From: Flaccisagitta enflata
Taxonomy: Eukaryota; Chaetognatha; Sagittoidea; Aphragmophora
Length of the DNA: 64,000 bases
Reading direction: 5' to 3'
NCBI GenBank assembly: GCA_965153355.1
Contig: OZ231127.1
Coordinates: forward strand, 85,622,001-85,686,000
Numbering within the stretch: the first letter of the stretch is position 1; each line of letters begins with the position of its first letter. Shown piece by piece: positions 45,642 to 57,045 of this stretch. The position numbers and the translations under genes are program-made. Under the pieces are notes generated by a model. The model was not told the DNA's origin, did no database searches, and was given only the letters and a program-made list of their open reading frames with translations.

Positions 45642-48600
45642 CAGACAGACAGAGCGAGAGAGAGACAGACAGACAGACCAAGAGAGAGAGAGAGAGAGAC
45701 TTCAATTAACTCGATTCCGCGTTTTGGGGAAAAATAAGGAAAATGCGAAAAAATAAAAAAAGATTTAAAAAATCATAGCTCCAAAACTATCGATCGCACA
45801 GAATTTTGCTTGGCGTCATCTGAAAGAGGAGAATTAGCTCTTTCTTAGCTATTTATTTCATGCGTAGTCTCGTTCTGCCCCTAAAATGTATCAACTTCCC
45901 CAAACGCTTCATAAAACAAAGGGAAATCCGTTTTTCTCTGCAGGACTCAAAAAGACTGAAGGGACTTCGTCTCTTCGACTTTTTTCCAAACTATAAAACT
46001 CATTTTCATTTTCATATGTACGCATATTGGAGAGAAAAACGGTTTCCATAAAGCATGTCAGTTCTTTTTCTGAACCAATTGGCAAAGGCGGGCTCTACAA
46101 ACATTTCCATCTCTTTATGGATTAAAGGAGAAAACGAAAATTCGTCGACGACTGCCCTGTCTATTTGATGTTTGTCTACGCTAATTTGCATAATGCTGTT
46201 TACGATAAACAGTATGAGTCAGAGTAGAAGGAGCAGATACAAGCTCACTCACACTAGACTTATATAACATTTGACCTGATGATATCGGTCACTGTTGAAT
46301 GTTGATCAAGGTGAGAAGAGGAAAAGTTTGAAAAAATCTGAGGTAAAAAACATTGCAGAGGTATTCTGAATAGGTCTGATTAGATAAACACAATGATGAA
46401 GAAGGAGAATTGTGATTCTACTGAGATGTTTTGGTCGATCTTCCCTCCCTGTTTGCAGGCGATCAAGAGTTTTCCTCCTTGGACTTGCTGACGTTTGGCG
46501 ACTTGGAGGAGGCTTCCATGGCGGATTACTTCGGCGCCGTTGCCCGTGACCATGGTTCCGGCGCCACCAACGACGCTGAACGAGTCGGCGTCGACTTCCA
46601 CACCGCCGACGACGTCCGACAGGCGATGGGAATCGACGACGAAGGCCAAGACGAAGTGAAACCAAACGACGTCGTGGTCGAGGAGAAACAAAGCGTGGGA
46701 AATGACATCGTCGAAACGAGTGGCAATGTCGCGAAAGTCAAACAAGGTTTGGGTCAGTGGTTGGATTCATATTTCAGCAACACGGCTAGAATTCACTTCC
46801 TATGGCGTGTCCTGATGTCTTGGTCACTTTATTCTCTTCTAGGCTTATTCTTTGCTCCTCTTTCTTTCAGGCGTGTATATAATTCCATAACCTTTGATAA
46901 TTTCCCCCCACCTGCCTTTGATTTTCTTCCCCGCGACGCATCGCGTCGCGTTACCAAATCAATGTTTTTCTTCCTCATAAACCACTAAAACTGGGTGTTT
47001 AATATTTGAATAATGTTAAGTTGTGTTTAACTTATCATTTTTTATGATTTTTTACTGCTAAAAGTCGTATTTTCCCCAAGTTTTCTTTTTTTTTCTCTTT
47101 TTTCCTCCTTCTTCCTTCCCTTTCTCCAAACCCTTTGATTATTTTCACCACCCCCACGGGGGCGGGGGGAATACGGAACAATATACAGGCCTGCTCTCTT
47201 TTCTCCCATTGTATTTGATTTCACTCATTCATTCATTCATTCATTCATTCATTCATTCATTCATTCATTCATTCATTCATTCATTCATACATACATACAT
47301 ACATACATACATACATACATACATACATACATACATACATACATACATACATGCATGCATGCATGCAAACATACATACATACATACATCAAACATACATA
47401 CATACATCAAACATACATACATCATACATACATACATTCATTCATTCATTCATTTTATTGATTTCAGATGACGATGGTGACATCGAAATCGTGTTTGTCG
47501 GACGCGCCTCTTTGTCCAACAGCGACGCGGTCCCCATGAAAGCCGAAGATGCGCGGGGAGCATCATTTGTGAGTACTGAGTATCGAGGGTTGTTTCATTT
47601 TGGCCAGCTGAAATGTTCTGATGTTTGCAAAATTTGTTTCAATCAGTCATTCCGGCATGACATAATATTGGTTTCCATCCTTATTACTCTACATGATTTC
47701 TTATTTACAATTTCTGTTTAAAATCCACCCTCCCAATCTCGAAATCCAGGCTCTGATGGAAAATACTTTGGATGCAACTCTTAATGCAGCAGATCCTCCT
47801 TCCCTTGTTCACGCCATCGAGAATGCGACGGTCTGTGCGATCGATTCGGTCACTAAAATCGAAAATATCGGCAATCCCATCACTTCCGGCGCGACTGAAG
47901 ACGTCCTTCCTGATGATAATGACGTCAACGGCGTCAAAGACGCCAACGACGACCTACTTGCCGAATCTCCTCCCTTGCCGCGCCGTCGTCTCGCCACCAT
48001 CGAGGCGCCAACCATGATGCAACTCCATTCACCCTCCCCAAAGATCGCGGCACTCCCATCCGCTGCGACCACTCTTCTTCCTGCAGCTTCCTCCTCTTCT
48101 GCGCCACCACCGCCGCTGCCTCCTCTTCCCGCTCTCGATATCCCCTCAGCAGAATCTTCCCACGAGTCTGTCGTACAGTCTAAACCAAACGAAATGTCTT
48201 TCAATACGACGCTGCTAAGCGCCTCCCGAGATGTGGCGTCCATTCCTCCTCTCCAGTTTCGCGAAGACGGCGAGAGTCACGATCAGGCGATGGGCGCCAA
48301 CGATGATGTTGATAATCACCCCGAGTTCGTCGCCTCTGTCTCTTCCTCCTCTTCTCCCCCTTCCTCCCCCGGCAATCAAACCTCCGTCAATATTGGTGGC
48401 ACCCAATATCGTCTCGTGTTGCCTGCGCCTTTGAGCGAAACCGGCAATAACAAAAATGCCCTCGACGCCTTTATCGCCGCTCCTCTGCGCGCCGTCATGC
48501 CATGCCAAGCCGTTAGCGCCGCGACGATCGGCTCGAGTCCTATTCGTGCCACATCTCCCACAGTTTCCCTCTCCTCCGCTCTCGCACCTGCCTTCAGCCT

Positions 48601-50076
48601 TCCCGCGACGTCTTCATTCGCCTCCTGCGCAACCGACACCGGAAATGACGTCGAAAATGCGTCTCTGCGTTCTTCATCGCCAAGTGCCACGAATGCCGGT
48701 TCGGTGGAATCATCCGTCGCCGAGAAACCAGAGCTCAACGCCGCCACTTGGGGCCATCCCATCGATGGCTGGAAGCTGAAAAGAATCGAGACGCTGATGA
48801 ACTCAAAGACGCTAAGGAAACTAGCCAAGAGGAAAAATAGTAGTAGTGCTAATAACTATATCAATTATAGTTATATCGCCGCCGATAATAAAAACGACGA
48901 TGCCAGCAATAATAGCGGCAATAAGAACCGCGTCGTTTTTAGTAGTAAGAAAGCCCGAGAGATTTTTAGTAGCGGTTACCTGCCCGGCGATGATAAACAG
49001 ATTTTTATCGCGTTTCCTGACTACGTTAAAGACAGTCGCGATGCCGCTGATGCATCTCCAGTTTCTTCTTCATCCGGCGATAAGAAAGAGTTCAAATTTG
49101 TGTTCAAAACCAAAATTATTACCACGGCAGCCAAGAAAAATAAAGTCCCCAAGCATCGTCTGAGGAAATGCGGCGAGGGACCCTCTCCACCCAAAATGTT
49201 CAGGTTAGTTGGGAAATTTCGAGGGTTTTTATGTGCGATCTCGACTCTTTTTGCATCTAAAAGAGGTCATGTCTTTCCGTCGGTTGGTTGGTCTGTCTGT
49301 CGCGCAAACGTTAAAACCGATGTCTTTTTTCCATTCCTGATGATTGCTTCTCACGCGTTCTCACTTTTAATTGCATTCCAACGCACATTCATTCATGCAT
49401 GTGTTCTATCATTCATTTATTCATTCATTCATTCAAAACGTTCATTCATTCTTTCAAAACGTTCATTCATTCTTTCAAAACGTTCATTCGTTCAAAACGA
49501 TCATTCTTAGTGAACGAGGCAAACTTATGATGTTTATTTGCACTTCTTGACTTAACTCTATGGCAATGCAAAGTTAATTTTAAACAGCTTAAACATAAAG
49601 TATGAATCCGTCAGGCCACTTAGTAAGTTAGTAACTGTCATTGTTGATTCTCAATATATTTCTCTCAGCCGTAGAAAATTTACAAGGCCAAGTCGTGGCC
49701 AATATGTGCGCTTGGTTGATCAAAAATTTGTTAATCAACTTTTGCACGAATGAATAAATGAATGAATAAAAGATGAATGAATGAATGGCAACAGCTCTGT
49801 GCAGTTTATACGACTGACTGATTGACCGACTGAAATAATTCTGGTCCTTACCCTGCGTTTATTATTTAACATGTTTTACCCTCCTCAAAAACACACAGCA
49901 AAGCGGCGGTACAGAGGAATGTCCTCTACATGAAAAACGGCGACAAGTTGGGCTACAAGAAGATGAAGAAGATGTCGTCTTGCCCCAAAATGGGCCGCTG
50001 CTGCAACTGCCCTCTGAAGAACAACCAGTCCATCTGTCATCCCGACATCGTCGTCGCTCCCAAAGAAGTCAAATGA
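44984..50076 (+). CDS. Unrecognised protein with Cys-rich C-terminus
   Basis: Five exons join in frame: 44984-45299, 46459-46746, 47468-47568, 47750-49203, 49899-50076, for 778 residues. No family recognised. Exon 1 is basic (RLPPKVRERMRP). Exon 2 is acidic with the hydrophobic/acidic stretch FSSLDLLTFGDLEEASM. Exon 3 carries DDDGDIEIVFVGRAS. Exon 4 is a long Ser/Ala/Pro-rich region, with VNIGGTQYRLVLP in the middle and, near its end, basic KRIETLMNSKTLRKLAKRK and KEFKFVFKTKI. The last exon has KKMKKMSSCPKMGRCCNC, then PLKNNQSICHP, a possible small metal site of Cys and His, and ends KEVK. Basic, acidic and Ser-rich blocks without membrane spans suggest a nuclear regulatory protein, which is inference. 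The ATG at 44984 is the first in frame after the last upstream stop I can place; an earlier exon is possible. Introns hold GA and CATT/CATA repeats. Confidence 0.8.
45547..45700. repeat. (GA)n and (GACA)n microsatellite
   Basis: GA run to about 45645 and then GACA/GAGA, in intron 1 of the 44.98-kb gene. Confidence 0.95.
47222..47456. repeat. (ATTC)n(ATAC)n microsatellite
   Basis: About 16 ATTC units, then ATAC units with GCAT and CAAA interruptions, then ATTC again. It ends 12 bp before the acceptor of exon 3 at 47468, so the polypyrimidine tract is short. Confidence 0.95.
49380..49500. repeat. TTCATTC-type short repeats
   Basis: ATTCATTC and AAAACGTTCATTCATTCTTTC units in intron 4 of the 44.98-kb gene. 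Confidence 0.85.
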
Positions 50077-51342
50077 AAGCGGAATTGATCCCAAATGCGG
50101 TGTGCATTCTTGGAACTTTGGGAGACAAGAGTAACAGAGAAACGCTCTTAAACGGACAATGGTTCCTATCATCTGGTTCTCAACGGACTGAAAAGAAGAG
50201 CGCGAGAGAGCGTCTTAAAAATTGTGTGAAAAAGGATAAATGGACGCCCGAGAGAAACGTTCACGCATCAAACTCGCCCCACGGTGTAAATGCATTAGGA
50301 GCCCCTTGCCGTATATCATCCTTTTTGTCTCAGCAAGATTCGCCGAGCTAAATTTGCCTATCGTTCTACTGTGAAGGGCAAAAAAAGCGCCATTTTATTT
50401 TTTGATGATCCTTCACTACAATCCAATCATCATGACATCGTGCATACGTTTTGTTCCAATAGTTAATCCTCGTTGCGCTTGTACTCGATCAAGAGCCTGT
50501 GAATACCTCGTGACAATTGGAGAGCTTTAGTTTACCATATTGCAGATTACATAGTGGAATCATTACTTATATATCTATCCGCTTTTCGGGCCGAGATGAG
50601 GCCGAAGAGGCTTACGCGGGAATTGACTGATTACTGTAACTGGATAAGAGGCTGTTAATTGGAAGCTATCAAACCGCTTAATGTGAATACAACTTTATTG
50701 TCCTTGAACAAAGTTAATCGATTGGGAAAGAATTCAATACAGAATCGTAGGCAAAAGAGATCGGACAAGTTAGCTAATCAGAAACCAGTATTAAAGAAGT
50801 GGTAGAACTAGCTTAGTTAAGAATTCGGAGGTGTTTGCAGAGCACCAGGCGGAGAATTGAAAGTGAAAACTGAACAGTAGTTGCCTAAATCTGCTGGTTA
50901 ACGACACTTTTGGCTAGCCTCAGTTATTAATTGTTACTAGTCGGACAGAGGGGGTTCGAGTTAATTGATGAAGAAAGGCGGGGGAAAAGTGAGGAAAGGA
51001 GGTAGCGAGTTAGCATTTTGATACGGTTATTACGGTTATTTATGAAAGTCGAATTTGAGATCAGAGAAGTCATTAATCAGACTGAGCAAGAGTAGCCGAA
51101 ATTGATGCGGCAAGATCAATCGAAGAAAACACAATTTCTGATTACGATTTAATAAGATGAAACTTCGGCTCCAGATTTCAAAGATGAATTGTTTCTTGAG
51201 TGAGCGATGGTATCCCTTAGGTCAGGCAGCTTAGCTCTAGTCCTACACCGCCTTAAAATGTTTAGCCGCAAATTTTTGTGCAACATGAGACCAGTAGGAA
51301 TTGAAGTTGGAAGTAAATTGAATATAAGTGATATTTCGCGGG
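50077..51342. other. Spacer between convergent genes
   Basis: No exon, repeat or RNA gene recognised. Should contain the 3' UTRs of both flanking genes. Open frames here lack support. Confidence 0.5.
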
Positions 51343-54300
51343 TCAAACAGCCTCTTCCCATTTGGTGGGCATGCCGTGACTGGTGCCTCCACTTCCTCTT
51401 TGGGCGCCGCCGGAAATGATGGCGTTGCCGTGTAGCACCTTCACGCGCGTCGTCGGCGTCATCGTGGCGTTGGCCGGAAAGTAAGTCTCGCCGGTCGGGG
51501 AATGGGCCGAACTATCGACGCTGGAGGCTGCCATTTGGTGGTAGTATTTACGTTGTTGGTAGCTGTTCCTCGGCACCGTACCTAAACCGTAAGGAAGTAG
51601 GGCAAGTTAATGAGGCAAAGATATACGTAGATATATGTAAGAGATATGTAAGAGGGAGCAATTTGATAATCAGTCAATGTAAGATATGTAAGATATGTAA
51701 GATATGTAAGATATGTAAGAGGGAGCAATTTGATAATCAGTCAATGGACAAGACACTACAGGTGTATATATCATAACTTCATTTTAATCTAATATCCTGA
51801 AAATGAATAAAACATTGTATGCAATAGCTGTAACTTTGTAAATTGAAATAGTACAGCTGGCTGTATTTCTAAAAACCAGTTGTTGCTTACATAATTTTAT
51901 TCGTTATAGCTGGTTGTAACATTTTAATTTGTAATATTACAGCCGACTAAAATTTTACTCATTAGTTATTGCATGCTTATTTTGTTCGCTTTCAAGAAAT
52001 TTGAATAGAGTTAACGGTATGATTTGTACACATTTTGTGTTTTATCCGTTGACTGACGGAATTTGTTGCAGTTGAGGCGGGAACTTTGTCACAGTGAGTT
52101 TTAGGGAATACAACAAATCAAATTATTCCTTTGAAGAGGATGAACGCAAATTAATCAACCGTTCATCGGATGAACGGTTGATTGATTTGCGAACTCGGGA
52201 TTTGATCTGATTGATCGATTGATTTAGCCGATTGGTAAAATCCGTCATACCATGATGGGCTTGCGTGTGCTTTGTTGCGTACGGTGGCGTGTCCGTCAAC
52301 GTACCCATCGGGACATCCTGTCGCCCGTTCTTTCGTTTGTGCTGTCAATATCGAATGAATGGCCATTAGTGATCAAAAGAGAATGCAAAGCACCGAGGAC
52401 CTTGGCGTGTGTGAACATTACACTGTGATTTCCCGATGCAAATACCAGTTAGTATAGTATGCACAGCTCAGCAGGAGCCCACAGAGGGCACAAAGGCCTG
52501 TACTAATATTAGAGGCCCGAAACCGCCGGGCCCTTGATTACTTAGCAAATGACGCGGGGGCATAATATTGTTGCGGACGGGTGGGCATGGGCGAGTAACC
52601 CCCGTCCACACCCTCGCCCCCTCCATTATACATCGACATGCAGTCACAATTGCAGCATTGAAAATGTAATTTTACACTTTTTCAATTCGAGTATCATGGA
52701 CGGACTTTTATTGATTGGGCCTCGAGGCTGGGAATTGAGTTGGGGAAGGGGGGGGGGGGGTGGACGGAGAAGGAGAAATTTCGCTGTGTGAAAGCATAGG
52801 TCATCGATCCCTTTGGGGCCGCTGCCCCTAAAAGGAGAAAACTAGGCCGGATACACGGCCAATACCAGTTGCGGACTGGTGGGCAGGGGCGGAAATGCCC
52901 GTTTTCCCACTTTTCAACTCGATGACCCCGGATGGACTGACAGACCGACGGACCAACGGACGGATGGACGGACAAAGCCTCTTATAGAGTTGCGTGTCCG
53001 CAACTAAAAACGTAAAAGGAAGAGAGAAAAAAAAAGAGGGAAAAACAAACACAAATCTTTGTGGAACGCCTCCTTTTAAACTTATTCACATAGTTATAGT
53101 TGCGGTGGCGTTAAATAGTAGCCCACTATGAAATAGTTATAGTTGCGGTGGCGTTAAATAGTAGCCCACTATGAAAACACACTTTTTCATAGAAAAGTTC
53201 TCTATCGAAGAGATATGACTCAGAATCATAAAAATAGATGGTCCATGACAAAAATTTGGCCATGGGGCTTCTATAAAGTGTGCCCGCCACTTACCCTATT
53301 TCCCATTATAAAAGATAGGAGGCTCTGCAGACCAAAATCCTCCTGTATATTTCCTATGGGATATGAGGGTAGTGGCGGGCACACTTTATAGAAGCCCCAT
53401 GGTCAAATTGTTGTCATCAGCCATCTATTTTCATGATTTTGAGTCATATCTATTTGATAGAGAACTTTTCTATGAAAAAACGTTATTTCTTAGTGGGCTA
53501 TTAAATAGGGGCCCGATATTTCAAGTGTTCGAGTATATCTTATCATTATCAATTGATCGGGCGAACCACTTTGGGCGGCTTTACCTCTGGTGTTGGCGAA
53601 GTCATTTGTGTTTGAGACAAGGCGCTTCGAGATCGGGTCATTCCTCTTCCATTGACGCCCACCGGATATGGCTTTGCTTCCGCGCGCAGCCCAGCAGCCG
53701 TCTCTTGGCGGAAGTCGCGCGTTGACGCCGTCTCTTGGCGGAAGTCGCGCGTCGACGCCGGGGTGGCGTCGTGGCGCGTTTCCGGCCGGGAGTGGCGCGT
53801 CTTCAGTTCCGGCGTGGCGTGAGTGTCCTTTGACTCGGAGGCTGTTGGCGAACGTAGGTCTGCAAAAAGAAAAGGCCAACACCTTTCAGTCGTGTGCGGT
53901 TGTTAAGCCCATAAGACCAAAAGACTAGAAGACTAAAAGACCAAAAGACCAAATGTAAATTGTCTTGGAATAATTCAAGATGACTTAAGATTACTTGAAA
54001 AAACATAAAATGATGTAAAATGACAAAAAAAAGTTAAGTGGGACCGACGGACGGATGGACCGACCGACCGACAAACGGACAGAGCGGGTCATAGTCGCGT
54101 GCACGGGACTAATAAAAGAGCACTCGGTATGGAGGGATTGGATAAAACTAAAAGTGGTCACTTTGTCAAGTGCGCCGCGCTGATTACGAATGTGGGAAGG
54201 CGAAAGAGCTAACAGGAACAAAGGACGTCGCAATTAGCCGTTTTGCGCAGTTTCGAGGTTTACGTGACGAAGGGACCGACCGACCAACTAACCAACGTAC

Positions 54301-55994
54301 ATATAGATATGCGGAGACACACGCAATTAGTGCCATCGGCTCAAGAATGGATCATACAGGATGCCTGATGATGACTGATGATCATAGTATGATACTGATA
54401 AATAACCAGGCCTGAAAATAGAGCGTGCCCGCGTGCCCGGTGCACGCAGTTTCACAGTCGGGCACGCAGCTTTTGCTAGCTGTGTGCCCAGCGTGCACGC
54501 TCTTGCATCTCTTTTTTTCTTTCAATCTCTCATTTTTTCAAAAAGAAAAAGGGAAAAGATGAGCAAACTGAGCGTTCTCAGCCTTCTTTTCACCTTCTCA
54601 CTCTAAATCCTTCAACCAATCACTCATTCATTTATGCATTCATTCATTCATTCATTCATTCATTCATTCATTCATTTATTTATTCATTCATTTATTCATT
54701 CATTCATTCATTCATTCTTTCATTCTTTCTCAGATCGCGAGGCACAAGTATTGGTGTAAACTCGGACTTTTTCTATTTCTTTTCCTTCAGGCGTTTAAAA
54801 GCGTGACACTGGAATTTCAGCCTTTTAAATCAATGTTTTTGAATGAATGTTTTTAATCAATGTTACTCTTTTCATTCAATTCTTGAATCAATGTTACTCT
54901 TTTCAACTGAGAACAAGGCCAAGTAGGCCAATAAAGTGCGACGTGTGAATCATCAAACAAATGCGTTACCAACCGGCCAACCTACCAACCAACCAACCGA
55001 CCGACGGACAGAGTTAGTTATAGAGGTGCGTTTTTGAGGAATGAACATTTTTAATGAACGCTTGCATGAATGGATGAAAATAGAAAGTGAATGAAAGTGG
55101 ATGAAGGTGAATGAGAGTGAATGGAGGTGAATGAAAGTAAAGGAAAGTGGGAAAGTTACAAGAATAAAGGTTGACGCGGCAGTTTTGCGCGGTTTGGACA
55201 TTTGCGCAATTGACTGACAGACCAACCGACCAACCGACTGAGGGACAGGCATGATTTCTTATACACACATGAAAATTAAGTCAAATTAAGCTTAACCTAA
55301 CCTTGTTTTTTTCTGAATTGCATCAAAACGCTCCAAAATTAGGAACGTTGTAGTTATTTCACTAGTAGCTATTTCTATCTCTTTTGAAGGCTTCAGAAAA
55401 AAAAAATGTGTTGTTAGAAGTATGGTAAAACTATCTATTTTACCGGGCACGCTGTTTTCCTATCGGGCATGCTAAAAATTTGGGGGGCGTGCCCGGCGTG
55501 CACGCTCAGAAAAAATACTAATTTCAGGCCTGTAAATAACCAAAGTAAATCAAATTAGCAGATAAGCTATCTTATGTATTTACGAATGAATAAAACCTGT
55601 TATTCCTGGATATTCTGGGGCGGATGGTGAATGGACGTTGGTGATGTCGGCGGAGATGGAACCGATGGGCGTCGTCAATGCCGTGACTGCCGTCTCTATG
55701 CCGTTGTTGGATGGCCGGTTGCCTAATGGTCAAAAGCGAAATTAAAACCGAATCCATTAACAAAGTTTCTCTCTGAATGTCTTTTTTTGAAACAACACAT
55801 GCATGAAAGATTAGCAAGAGATTGGGTTAGAAGTGCTTCCCTATAAAAGGAGCATCACTTAATCCGCTCACCGTATGGCCTCCTATTGATGAGGGAATGC
55901 AGTGGCTGTTGATTGCTTTGGCCAACGAAGGAAAAGTTTTGCGGCACTTGCATGGAGGACGCCTTCACTCGCCAGCCTTTCATCCTCTTTACTC
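51343..55994 (-). CDS. Unrecognised Ser/Thr/Pro-rich protein, 3' five exons
   Basis: Five exons on the minus strand join in frame with GT-AG sites: 55994-55872, 55722-55597, 53859-53585, 52341-52251, 51581-51343. They encode the C-terminal 284 residues or so. Exon 55994 begins mid-codon, so the N-terminus lies upstream and was not found. Reading order: VKRMKGWRVKASSMQVPQNF, LHSLINRRPYGNRPSNNG, TALTTPIGSISADITN, PEYPGITDLRSPTAS, a tandem STRDFRQETA pair, GLRAEAKPYPVGVNGRG, SRSALSQTQMTSPTPE, DTPPYATKHTQAHHG, NSYQQRKYYHQMAASS, TMTPTTRVKVLHGNAIISG and the end MPTKWEEAV. Composition suggests a disordered tail, perhaps the cytoplasmic part of a larger protein; no family recognised. Four phase-consistent junctions make it a real gene. 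Its introns carry a hAT-like element, two hairpin-ended elements and a foldback. Confidence 0.75.
51640..51765. repeat. ATATGTAAG short tandem repeat and duplication
   Basis: AGATATGTA units, and a 38-bp segment with GGGAGCAATTTGATAATCAG that occurs twice. Confidence 0.85.
52147..52190. repeat. Intronic hairpin
   Basis: AATCAACCGTTCATC and GATGAACGGTTGATT are exact complements separated by one base, with further partial pairing outside. Lies about 60 bp past the donor of the exon at 52251, in the last intron. Confidence 0.85.
52549..52690 (+). mobile_element. Fragment of a hairpin-ended element
   Basis: GACGCGGGGGCATAATATTG then TTGCGGACGGGTGGGCATGG, as at 18490 and 23108. No 3' hairpin seen. 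Confidence 0.5.
52690..52835. repeat. Partial relative of the 56.3-kb foldback
   Basis: GGGCCTCGAGGCTGGGAATT, a G-run, GGAGAAGGAGAAATTT, then GTGTGAAAGCATAGGTCATC and GGGGCCGCTGCCCCTAAAAG. These match one arm of the element at 56328-56745. Confidence 0.65.
52842..53008 (+). mobile_element. Short hairpin-ended element, TTGCGGAC subfamily
   Basis: Starts TAGGCCGGATACACGGCCAA, has CAGTTGCGGACTGGTGGGCA, GACGGACC repeats, and ends GAGTTGCGTGTCCGCAACT then AAAAA. The 5' AGTTGCGGAC and the 3' GTCCGCAACT are exact complements. Confidence 0.85.
53093..53515. mobile_element. Foldback element, AGTGGGCTATTAAAT ends
   Basis: Left arm with AGTAGCCCACTATGAAA (doubled at 53095-53175), CATAGAAAAGTTCTCTATCG and GGGGCTTCTATAAAGTGTGC; the right arm has the complements. 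The repeat of the first 60 bp is only on the left. It ends about 70 bp from the exon at 53585. Confidence 0.75.
53871..54112 (+). mobile_element. Short hairpin-ended element abutting an exon
   Basis: Starts AAAGGCCAACACCTTTCAGT, then CGTGTGCGG, AAAAGACCAAAAGACC and GATGACTTAAGAT-like repeats, GACCGACC repeats, and ends AGTCGCGTGCACGGGACTAA. Its left end is about 11 bp from the acceptor of the minus-strand exon at 53859. Confidence 0.72.
54407..55532. mobile_element. hAT-like non-autonomous element with 8-bp target duplication
   Basis: Ends CAGGCCTGAAA and TTTCAGGCCTG, with the inner arms GAGCGTGCCCG and CGTGCCCGGCGTGCACGCTC. The 8-bp sequence TAAATAAC flanks both sides (54399-54406 and 55533-55540), the hallmark of hAT transposition. 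Inside are ATTC repeats (54640-54725), a hairpin-ended element (54913-55030) and a second degraded one; no transposase is seen. Confidence 0.88.
54913..55030 (+). mobile_element. Short hairpin-ended element nested in the hAT-like element
   Basis: Starts CAAGGCCAAGTAGGCCAATA, AAGTGCGACGTGTGAATC, CCAACCAACCGACC repeats, then AGAGGTGCG where the 3' hairpin breaks off. GGTGCGAC subfamily. Confidence 0.72.
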
Positions 55995-56146
55995 CTGATA
56001 AAGAAGGAAATCATCCGGTTTGCTAATTCTCTGACGATACAAATAAAGGTGCAAAGACAGAAAGAAAGAAAGATAGATAACAAGAAGAGAAGGAAAGAAA
56101 GCAAGAGAGAAGAAAAGAGAGATGAAAGGAAGGAAGAAGAAAAGAA

Positions 56147-56175
56147 ATATGGCTTTGCTTCTGCGCGCAGCCCAG
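56147..56175. other. 29-nt match to an exon of the same gene
   Basis: 28 of 29 bases equal 53666-53694, which lies inside the exon at 53585-53859 and encodes LRAEAKPY. The single difference would be synonymous. The surrounding DNA is GAAA-rich and not similar. Confidence 0.75.
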
Positions 56176-56188
56176 GAAGAAATAATTT

Positions 56189-56189
56189 A

Positions 56190-56253
<64 letters not shown>

Positions 56254-56256
56254 AAT
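56189..56256. repeat. (GAAA)n microsatellite
   Basis: About 17 GAAA units. Confidence 0.97.
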
Positions 56257-56327
56257 AGTCGCAAAAGCGTAAGATGGTCAGCGGTACCCGTGCCCTGCTT
56301 AAGTAGGTTGTGGTTGAAGTTGAGGGG

Positions 56328-56745
56328 GGAGCAGAGCAGCGGCCCCGAAGGGGTCGATGACCTATGCTTTCACACAAATGGGGGATTTTCTCCTTCTTCT
56401 CCTCCTCCTTCTTCTCCTCCACACCCCCCCCTCCCCCCAGCCCCGAGGCCCATATCTTAGCCACAAGGCCCATATCCCAGCTTCGAGGCCCAAATCCCTT
56501 GAGGCTGGAATTTAGGCCTTGGAGTGGGGATTTAGATCTGGAGGTTGGGATTTGGGCCTCAAGACTAGAATTTGGGCCTCGAGGCCGAGATATGGGCCTC
56601 AAGGCTGGGGGGAGGGGGGGGGGGTACGTAGAAAAAGAAGGAGGAGAAGAAGAAGAAGGAGAAAATCCCCCATATGTGTGAAAGCATAGGTCAATGACCT
56701 ATTAGGTCATCGACCCTTTTGGGGCCGCTGCCCAAAAAGGAAAGA
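56328..56745. mobile_element. Foldback element
   Basis: Left arm GCGGCCCCGAAGGGGTCGAT, CATAGGTCATCGACC-type text and GGGGGATTTTCTCCTTCTTC; right arm is the complement ending GGGGCCGCTGCCC. The middle repeats GAGGCCCAAAT / GGGCCTCGAGG-like 25-bp units in both orientations. Confidence 0.75.
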
Positions 56746-56973
56746 AAGAAAGAAAGAAAGATAGAAAGAAAGACGAACAAACATACAAACAAACAATCAA
56801 ACAAACAAACAAACAAAGGAAAAATAAGAAAGAATAGAATAATGGAAGAAAGGAAGAAAAAAAGATAGGAAGGAAGAAAAAGAAAGAAAGAAAAGAAGGA
56901 ATGACGGATAACACTGGGTTTGCAACTAGAATCATCGAATTTTACGCAGAGTATGGATTTTGAATGAAAGAAA

Positions 56974-57039
<66 letters not shown>

Positions 57040-57045
57040 CAAACG
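56741..57045. repeat. GAAA and CAAA repeats, duplicated
   Basis: The order (GAAA)n then AACAAACATACAAAC then GAAAAATAAGAAAGAATAG occurs twice (56741-56850 and 56970-57120), so a block of about 240 bp was duplicated. Confidence 0.85.

Noticed and set aside
50940-50965. GGGTTCGAGTT as a tRNA B box
   Set aside because: No A box, acceptor stem or cloverleaf pairing around it.
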